From: Deltaproteobacteria bacterium
GTDB taxonomy: Bacteria > Myxococcota > Polyangia > Polyangiales > B10-G4
Length of the DNA: 10,956 nucleotides
Direction: 5' to 3'
Assembly: GCA_019312705.1 (NCBI GenBank)
Contig: JAFDCW010000062.1
Location: 1-10,956, forward strand
Part shown: positions 5,948 through 10,956 of the stretch, piece after piece
Numbering within the stretch: the first letter of the stretch is position 1
Layout of the letters: the number at the start of each line of letters is the position of its first letter
Notes under the pieces: model-generated
Told to the model about the DNA's origin: nothing
Seen by the model: only the letters and a program-made list of their open reading frames with translations
Databases searched by the model: none
Position numbers and translations under genes: made by a program

Positions 5948-7090
5948 TCAAGGGAGGCTCCCCCGGACCGAGAGAAGAGCTCCTCCGTCCACTGGTACAG
6001 CAAAGGCCGTCATGGCCTCTTCATCTCCGCCAAAGTCGCTCAGGAGCAGGCCGATGATGGCGAGGCCGAGACCTGCCGCCGCCACCACCATCGACACGTT
6101 GGCGATGGTGGCCTCGGTGGACTTGGTATCGACGAACTGCTCCGCTTCAGCGCGGGTAATGCCGCTCTCATGCGCTTGCTGGGAGGAGACCCCGAAATAG
6201 ATAGCCATCCCGCCCGCGACGGCCGCCGTCCCAAAACCGATCCAGACCAGGGGCGAGATGCCCCTGCCTTGCCCCGGGTCGTCCGGCACCTCGAGGGTAG
6301 CCTCGATCTGCATGATCGCGCCTTCAGCGACGTTGACCACCCGGGTCCAGTCGAAATAGCCAGCCGCCGTCACGACGAGCTCGTGGCGCCCGGGGGCCAC
6401 CTCCGCGAGCTCCACCGCCTCACCTCGATAAACGCCGACGAGCACACCATCGACCACCACCTCCGCTCCGTCGACGTTCGTCGAGACGAGGAGCTGGGCG
6501 GCGTCGGCGACCTGCGTGTAGAGTTCCGGGATGGCGGCCTGCACCGCATCGGCGAGGGCGCCGACGTCGCCGGGCACTTCCCGGAAGACGCGGCCGGCGA
6601 GGTCTCCGCTGCGCATGTCGATGCGGTTGATGTTGAAGACCCATCGATTGCCGCGGCGAGCGACGGTCCCGGCGATGATCTCATCGACGCCGAGGTGAAC
6701 CCCGACCCGCCCGAGGCATGCGGTAGAGCTCACGCACTCCGCAGACCGGGCCTCGCTGTGACCGAGCTGGGCTTGGAATTCCTCTTTGCCGACGATGGAG
6801 ACGTGCCCCCGAGTGGCGACAGCGCCGATGGCGAGCTCGGTCAGAGCGTCGGCGGTCTCCGGGTCGACCCCCGCCGAGGCGAGGAGGATTACGACGACTC
6901 GACGCGGAGCCGCCTCTGCCCCCTCGGCTGGCGGTCGCTCGAGCCCCTCTCCCGGGCCCGGCGCGCCGCGATCCCCGTCCTCTCCCGAGGGAAACCCCTC
7001 TCGGGCTCCGTCATCGGGCGCCTGGGCCGCGACGGTGCCGGTGAGAAGGAAGGCGGCTACCGAGGCCGCTGCGATGGGCCAGGCCCGCAT
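5948..7090 (-). CDS. PEGA-domain envelope protein with C-terminal membrane segments
   Basis: The 380-residue protein (ATG 7090) has a signal peptide (hydrophobic core 6-20, likely cleavage at TVAAQA|PDD) and an acidic Gly/Pro-rich linker to residue 62. A globular domain follows at 64-192 (VVVILLASAG, then VVGVHLGVDEIIAG-like and GNRWVFNINRIDMRSG strands) that recalls the TolB-N/CsgG-like fold often coupled to PEGA in myxobacteria. A PEGA domain occupies 198-268 (LLVSTNVDGAEVVVDGVLVG, then VAPGRHELVVTAAGY). Two hydrophobic segments at 279-302 and 330-351 should anchor it in the membrane. Cys119 and Cys125 may form a disulfide. PEGA domains are thought to bind surface or cell-wall material, which would suit an operon containing murI, but this is inference. 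The frame is open upstream to 7609, but the upstream part is shadow of the opposite-strand kinase gene. Confidence 0.9.
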   Translation of the reverse strand: MRAWPIAAASVAAFLLTGTVAAQAPDDGAREGFPSGEDGDRGAPGPGEGLERPPAEGAEAAPRRVVVILLASAGVDPETADALTELAIGAVATRGHVSIVGKEEFQAQLGHSEARSAECVSSTACLGRVGVHLGVDEIIAGTVARRGNRWVFNINRIDMRSGDLAGRVFREVPGDVGALADAVQAAIPELYTQVADAAQLLVSTNVDGAEVVVDGVLVGVYRGEAVELAEVAPGRHELVVTAAGYFDWTRVVNVAEGAIMQIEATLEVPDDPGQGRGISPLVWIGFGTAAVAGGMAIYFGVSSQQAHESGITRAEAEQFVDTKSTEATIANVSMVVAAAGLGLAIIGLLLSDFGGDEEAMTAFAVPVDGGALLSVRGSLP

Positions 7091-7250
7091 GCGCGGGAAG
7101 CATACGATGGGGCACGGGGCCGGGCCAGCAGTCGACGAGGAAGCCAGACCGCAAAAAACAGGTACCCCCAGACCCCATTTGAAGCAGCATGCCGGGGGAC
7201 CTGCTAGGATTCCAGGTGGTGACTCGTCACGAGGGGGCCACCGACGACGG
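7091..7250. promoter_or_regulatory. Divergent promoter region between the PEGA-murI operon and the kinase pair
   Basis: These 160 non-coding bases lie between two divergent starts and must hold the promoters of both operons. For the plus strand, TGCTAGGAT (7202-7210) looks like an extended -10. TTGAAG (7179-7184) lies 20 bases upstream of it, too far for a standard -35. A purine-rich GAGGGGG (7231-7237) lies about 13 bases before the kinase ATG and is a poorly spaced ribosome binding site. For the minus strand, TATGCT (about 7105-7100) is a possible -10 very near the PEGA start. No operator repeat stands out. Confidence 0.35.
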
Positions 7251-9281
7251 ATGAGGGAATCTGCGCGAATCCTGGTTGTCGACCGAGACGACCAAATGAG
7301 GGGGGCTCTCGACGCCACGGTCGAGGAGGGCGGGTACCGCCTGTCGTCGGCTTCCGGGGCGGATGAAGCCCGGGCGGCGGTCGAAGAGGCCGTCCCCGAC
7401 GCGATCCTCCTCGCTCTGACCGGATCGGACGGGGCCGGCTTCGAGCTCCTCCGATGGCTGTCGGCCGATCCCCGTACGGCGGATACGCCCATCATCGTCG
7501 TGACCACCCGCGAAGGGGATGTCGACCTGACCCGGGCCTTCCGGGAAGGCGCTACCGATTTCGTCCGCCGGCCGATTCGTTCGCAGGAGTTGCTCGCCCG
7601 CCTCGGCAATCACTTGAGCATGCGGAACGCTGCCCGAGCCCTGGCCCGGGAGAAGCAGGACGCCAAGGCGATGCTCGAGCTGACCCAGGCGTTGGCCTCG
7701 TCCCTCGACCTCCGGGAGATTCTGTTCACCGTCGTGCGCCGTATCGCCGAGGTCGTTCAGGTAGACCGCGTATCGATCGTCCTGGCGCCCGAGCCCGACC
7801 AGGGAGACGTCGGCTATGTCGTCGTCGCGTCCGACAACGAAAAACTCTCGAACCTCAAGATCGACCTTTCGAAGTACCCGGAGATTCAGCAGGTTCTCCG
7901 GACCGGCGAACCGCTGGTCATCGACGACGCCGCCACCCACCCCATCCTCGACGGGGTCCGGGGAGACGCGTCGACGCGCTTCCGCTCGATGTTCCTGCTC
8001 CCGATCGTCTGGCAGGAGCATGTGCTGGGCGTGCTCTTCCTGCGGGCCGCGACGCCCGGCCGCGAGGTGGCAGACCGGGAGTTGGGCTTCTGTCGGATCG
8101 TTGCCAACGCGACCGCGATCGCGCTCAGAAACGCGCGGGTCATGCAGTCTCTCCGTGACCATACGCAGCAAGTGACCTTCGCGCGCTTCGAAGCAGAGCG
8201 ACGGCTCCGAAGCCTCGAGCGCTACGCCGACCTCTTCCGGTCGTCCGCGGATGGGATCGGGGTGGTCGACCCCGAGGCCAAGCTGCTCTTCGCCAACCCC
8301 CGAGCCCACGACCTGCTGGGCTACGAAGAAGACTCCTTGAGCGGCAAGGACATGCGAGCCCTCGTCCATCCCGACGACGAAGGCCTGATGCAGACCCTCT
8401 GGGATGGCTTCACCGAAGGCCACTTTCCCGCGGATATCGACCTTCAGTTCTGCCGCGGCGACGGCGCGACCCTCATTGCAAACGTGGCCTTTTCTTCGTT
8501 GCTGCACGGAGAGGGCTCGGTGCTCTTCACGTTCCGAGACGTCACCGAAGCACGGCGCATGGAGACCGAGCTGGTCCAGACGAAGGAATTCCTCGAGTCC
8601 CTCATTCACGCCAGCCCCGATGGCATCGTCGCGGCGGACCTCGACGGCACCATCATCCTCTTCAACGATGGGGCCGAGCGCATCTACGGCTACCTCGCCT
8701 CGGAAGCGATCGGCAAGCTCAACGTTCGCGGACTCTACGCCGAAGGGGTCGCCCGGGAGGTCCTCGCCATGCTGCGTTCACCGGAGCACGGCGGCCCGGG
8801 GCGCGTCGAGTCAATCCGCCTCGACGCGATCGACAACGAAGGAGAGCGAATCCCCATCGCCCTATCGGCTGCACTCATCTTCGAAGGCGACCAGCCAGTG
8901 GCAACCTTCGGTATCTTCACCGACCTCCGCGATCGACTCCACGTCGAAGAACGCCTCGCCCACGCCCAACACAAGCTCGCGCTGAGCGAAAAGCAGGCCC
9001 TCATCGCCGAGCTCGCCGGCACCGCGGCCCACGAGCTCAACCAACCCCTCACCAGTGTCATGGGGTACGCCGAGCTCCTCAAACGGAAGCTCGATGCCGC
9101 GAGCCCCGAACACAACGCCGCAGAAACCATCCTGCGCGAGTCCGAGCGCATGGCGGACATCGTGCGCAAGATCGGAAAGATTACGAAGTACGAGACAAAG
9201 TCGTACGTCGGAGAGCAACGCATCCTGGACCTCGACAAAGCGTCGGAAAGCGAGGCCCCGGGACGGGCCACGAAACGCTGA
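7251..9281 (+). CDS. Multi-sensor HisKA protein: degenerate receiver-GAF-PAS-PAS-HisKA, no ATPase domain
   Basis: This is a 676-residue cytoplasmic signalling protein. Residues 5-122 form a receiver domain with the acidic pocket (Asp11, Asp13, Asp14). The phospho-acceptor position is Ala55 (AILLALTGSDG, where families have an Asp) and the conserved Lys is Arg107 (DFVRRPI), so it should not be phosphorylated. A GAF domain follows at about 140-300 (LDLREILFTVVRRIAEVVQV), then PAS 1 at 322-438 (ADGIGVVDPEAKLLFANPRA) and PAS 2 at 444-566 (PDGIVAADLDGTIILFNDGA). A HisKA domain at 577-645 has phospho-acceptor His594 in an intact H-box, AAHELNQPLTSVMGYAELL. The protein ends about 30 residues later with YETKSYVG-x4-LDLDKASE; no N, G1, F or G2 box follows, so it cannot bind ATP by itself. 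The next gene, a kinase with those boxes, starts three bases downstream in the same frame. A partner or regulatory histidine protein is the likely role. Confidence 0.92.
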   Translation: MRESARILVVDRDDQMRGALDATVEEGGYRLSSASGADEARAAVEEAVPDAILLALTGSDGAGFELLRWLSADPRTADTPIIVVTTREGDVDLTRAFREGATDFVRRPIRSQELLARLGNHLSMRNAARALAREKQDAKAMLELTQALASSLDLREILFTVVRRIAEVVQVDRVSIVLAPEPDQGDVGYVVVASDNEKLSNLKIDLSKYPEIQQVLRTGEPLVIDDAATHPILDGVRGDASTRFRSMFLLPIVWQEHVLGVLFLRAATPGREVADRELGFCRIVANATAIALRNARVMQSLRDHTQQVTFARFEAERRLRSLERYADLFRSSADGIGVVDPEAKLLFANPRAHDLLGYEEDSLSGKDMRALVHPDDEGLMQTLWDGFTEGHFPADIDLQFCRGDGATLIANVAFSSLLHGEGSVLFTFRDVTEARRMETELVQTKEFLESLIHASPDGIVAADLDGTIILFNDGAERIYGYLASEAIGKLNVRGLYAEGVAREVLAMLRSPEHGGPGRVESIRLDAIDNEGERIPIALSAALIFEGDQPVATFGIFTDLRDRLHVEERLAHAQHKLALSEKQALIAELAGTAAHELNQPLTSVMGYAELLKRKLDAASPEHNAAETILRESERMADIVRKIGKITKYETKSYVGEQRILDLDKASESEAPGRATKR

Positions 9282-9284
9282 AAC

Positions 9285-10956
9285 GTGAACACGGAGCACG
9301 ACGACGACCCAGGGCGAGTTCGCGCCGCCTTCCCCGAAAGTAACCACAGCGGCCTGGTTCCTCGCGCCAACGTTCCCGGCGCGAGCCCCATCCCCCGAGA
9401 ATCGGTACACAGCGCCCTCCGAGCGCCGGAAGCCGCGGGAAACGAAGACGCCGAGACGGTCCCAGGCGCCGGCGCCCTGGTATCGCCGCGGGCCGATCAG
9501 GTGACCGCCGAGCTCCTCACCCTCGCCGCCGAAACCAACGCCGAGATGTCCGCTGCGCAGCTGACCACGGCGTATCGAGACGCCCTGTACCGGCTCTTCC
9601 CCGGGAGACAGTTCTGCATCGAACTCGCGCCCCGCTCCGTTCCGTCGCCGGGAGCGCAACAGCCACCAGAAGGTCAGGGCAGAGAATGCGCTCCCCTGAG
9701 CCTGTCTCGGGGCGCCCTCGAACGACACCAGAGGGCGATCGAAGACCTCGACCTCGAGGGCATCACCCTCACCGACGAATATGTACCGAGATTCGCACCG
9801 GAGGCCGTCGGCATCGACGTGCCGCTCTTCGATCGCAAGCGCGTCGCGGGCGTGCTGTCCGTCGAGTACCCTCCTGAAATTTTCGCCGTCGAGACCGATG
9901 CAACCATCGTCATCCCCTTCGCGCTCCAGCTCGCGGGGCTGCTCCGGAGCGCGCGTCTGCTCGCGGAATCCACCTACTACCGGGAATACCTCGAGAAACT
10001 CATCGAGCACGCCAACGCGCCAATCATCGTCATCGGGCGTCACCGAAAGGTGCGCGGCGCCAACCGGACCTTCGCGACACTCATGGGCATGTCTCCAGTG
10101 GAGCTCGAAGGACGTGACATCTTCGACCTGGTCCCCCCCGAGGAGCGGGCCCGACTGCTTCCGGTCTTGATCGACGCGCTCCGAGGCGAACCCACCAGCG
10201 ATTTCGAACTGCAACTCTCGCCCCGCAGCGGCGGCCGGGTCAGAATCGTGATCAACGCCGCCTCGATTCTGACTGCCGGGGGCGAGGTGGAGGCGGTCAT
10301 CGCCATCGGCTCGGATCGCACCGAGGTCCGCGAACTCGAAGAGATGGTCATCCAGTCGGAAAAGATGGCGACCCTCGGAGAGCTCGCGGCGAGCGTCGTG
10401 CACGAACTAAACAACCCCCTGACCAGCATTTCGGTCTACGGCAACTACTTGATGAAGGTGCTCCGCACCTCCGGTGCCGCTGCCGGAGACGTCGAAAAGG
10501 CGCGCCGCATCGTCGACGCATCGGACCGGATCCTCTCTTTCACCAAAGACCTCATGAACTATGCGCGGCCGGCCGATGCGGAGCCCGCTACCGTACACCT
10601 GCGCCAGGTCCTCGACGACTCCCTCGTATTCTGCGAGCACCTCTTCGACAGGAAGGGCATCGTCGTCGAGAGAGTCTACGCCGACGAACAACCGCGGGTC
10701 TTCGGCGTCATCGGTCAGCTGCATCAGGTCTTCATCAATCTCTTCACCAACGCGAGCCACGCGATTCCGGAGACCGGCGGACTCATCCGGGTCACTACCC
10801 ACCAGATCGCCGACGGCGAGGTCGTCATCGAGGTCTCCGACAACGGCAAGGGGATCTCAGCCCAGCGGCTCGACAAAGTCTTCGACCCCTTCTTCACCAC
10901 CAAGACGACCGACACCGGGACGGGTCTCGGGCTCTCGGTAGTGCGCAGCATCGTCG
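9285..10956 (+). CDS. Sensor histidine kinase (GAF-like, PAS, HisKA, HATPase), cut by the window end
   Basis: 557 residues are visible; the end lies outside the window. The GTG at 9285 starts three bases after the upstream TGA and in the same frame. Residues 1-70 are Pro/Ala/Glu-rich and probably disordered, and ATG 9546 (Met88) is an alternative start. Residues 75-225 look like a divergent GAF domain (VGIDVPLFDRKRVAGVLSVE). A PAS domain spans about 232-348 (ANAPIIVIGRHRKVRGANRT). The HisKA domain has phospho-acceptor His373 in ASVVHELNNPLTSISVYGNY. The HATPase domain shows the N-box (NLFTNASHAI, 485-494), G1 box (DNGKGI, 519-524), F-box (FDPFFTTK, 533-540) and G2 box (GTGLGLSVV, 545-553), all intact, so it should be an active kinase of the NtrB-like HELNNPL group. 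No membrane segment is seen, so sensing is cytoplasmic. A receiver domain or regulator gene may follow beyond the edge. Confidence 0.93.
   Translation, partial: MNTEHDDDPGRVRAAFPESNHSGLVPRANVPGASPIPRESVHSALRAPEAAGNEDAETVPGAGALVSPRADQVTAELLTLAAETNAEMSAAQLTTAYRDALYRLFPGRQFCIELAPRSVPSPGAQQPPEGQGRECAPLSLSRGALERHQRAIEDLDLEGITLTDEYVPRFAPEAVGIDVPLFDRKRVAGVLSVEYPPEIFAVETDATIVIPFALQLAGLLRSARLLAESTYYREYLEKLIEHANAPIIVIGRHRKVRGANRTFATLMGMSPVELEGRDIFDLVPPEERARLLPVLIDALRGEPTSDFELQLSPRSGGRVRIVINAASILTAGGEVEAVIAIGSDRTEVRELEEMVIQSEKMATLGELAASVVHELNNPLTSISVYGNYLMKVLRTSGAAAGDVEKARRIVDASDRILSFTKDLMNYARPADAEPATVHLRQVLDDSLVFCEHLFDRKGIVVERVYADEQPRVFGVIGQLHQVFINLFTNASHAIPETGGLIRVTTHQIADGEVVIEVSDNGKGISAQRLDKVFDPFFTTKTTDTGTGLGLSVVRSIV

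Noticed and set aside
4968..7207. Two long plus-strand open frames opposite the lipoprotein and PEGA genes.
   Set aside because: The minus strand encodes clear signal peptides, a lipobox, cysteine modules and a PEGA domain; the plus-strand frames show no recognisable domain.
7179..7210. A standard -35/-10 promoter TTGAAG/TAGGAT for the kinase pair.
   Set aside because: The spacer is 20 bases, too long for a normal sigma-70 promoter; only the extended -10 element is kept as a weak possibility.
7227..8609. A 460-residue minus-strand open frame opposite the first sensor gene.
   Set aside because: It overlaps the receiver, GAF and PAS coding sequence on the plus strand and has no domain signature of its own.
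9279..9287. A nonsense mutation that broke one large hybrid kinase into two pieces.
   Set aside because: The upstream protein ends in an orderly tail and the downstream one starts with a disordered linker before its own GAF-like and PAS domains. The pair already has two separate HisKA domains. Not excluded, so the shared frame is kept as a finding.
8862..10403. A 513-residue minus-strand open frame.
   Set aside because: It is antisense to the two kinase genes, whose plus-strand frames carry unmistakable PAS, HisKA and HATPase motifs. Long antisense frames are expected in high-GC DNA.

Overview
The window is very GC-rich and carries gene families and habits typical of a myxobacterium-like bacterium (Myxococcota, perhaps near the Polyangiales or Sandaracinaceae). 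These include PEGA-domain proteins with C-terminal membrane segments, secreted Cys-rich lipoproteins with C-x4-(D/N)C-x(3-5)-C repeats, multi-sensor histidine kinases and small secreted TPR and HEAT proteins. The taxonomic placement is inference; no rRNA or other marker gene is present.

Layout. Positions 1-109 hold two possible back-to-back promoters, each with a perfect TTGACA. Next, on the + strand, come a 94-residue helical phasin/UbiK-like protein (110-394) and a secreted TPR protein (439-1161). A 543-base non-coding stretch (1162-1704) follows. It holds two ~97-bp copies of a doubly hairpinned repeat on a 110-bp period, then 29 consecutive hexanucleotide units (CGGAAA/CGGACA/CGGGAA) in unbroken 6-base register, then GC-rich spacer. 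On the - strand an alpha/beta hydrolase (2315-3361) is followed 7 bases later by a DUF4112 membrane protein (1705-2307). A secreted HEAT-like protein (3406-3966, +) diverges from the hydrolase and converges with murI.

A tight - strand operon runs from 7090 to 3973: a PEGA-domain envelope protein, a lipoprotein with 42 cysteines after its lipobox Cys, and glutamate racemase MurI, which makes D-glutamate for peptidoglycan. Diverging from it on the + strand are two sensor proteins. The first (7251-9281) has a receiver domain with Ala at the phospho-acceptor position, a GAF, two PAS domains and a HisKA H-box, but stops before any ATPase domain. The second (9285 to the window edge) starts 3 bases later in the same reading frame and has GAF-like, PAS, HisKA and HATPase domains, so it is a complete kinase as far as seen.

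The most interesting items are the structured tandem repeat (none of the 10 differences between copies falls in a stem), the hexamer tract that shares an 11-base sequence with it, and the kinase pair in which the first member lacks both an Asp to receive phosphate and a domain to generate it. No clear new defence or mobile system is visible; there are no transposases, integrases, CRISPR arrays or tRNAs.
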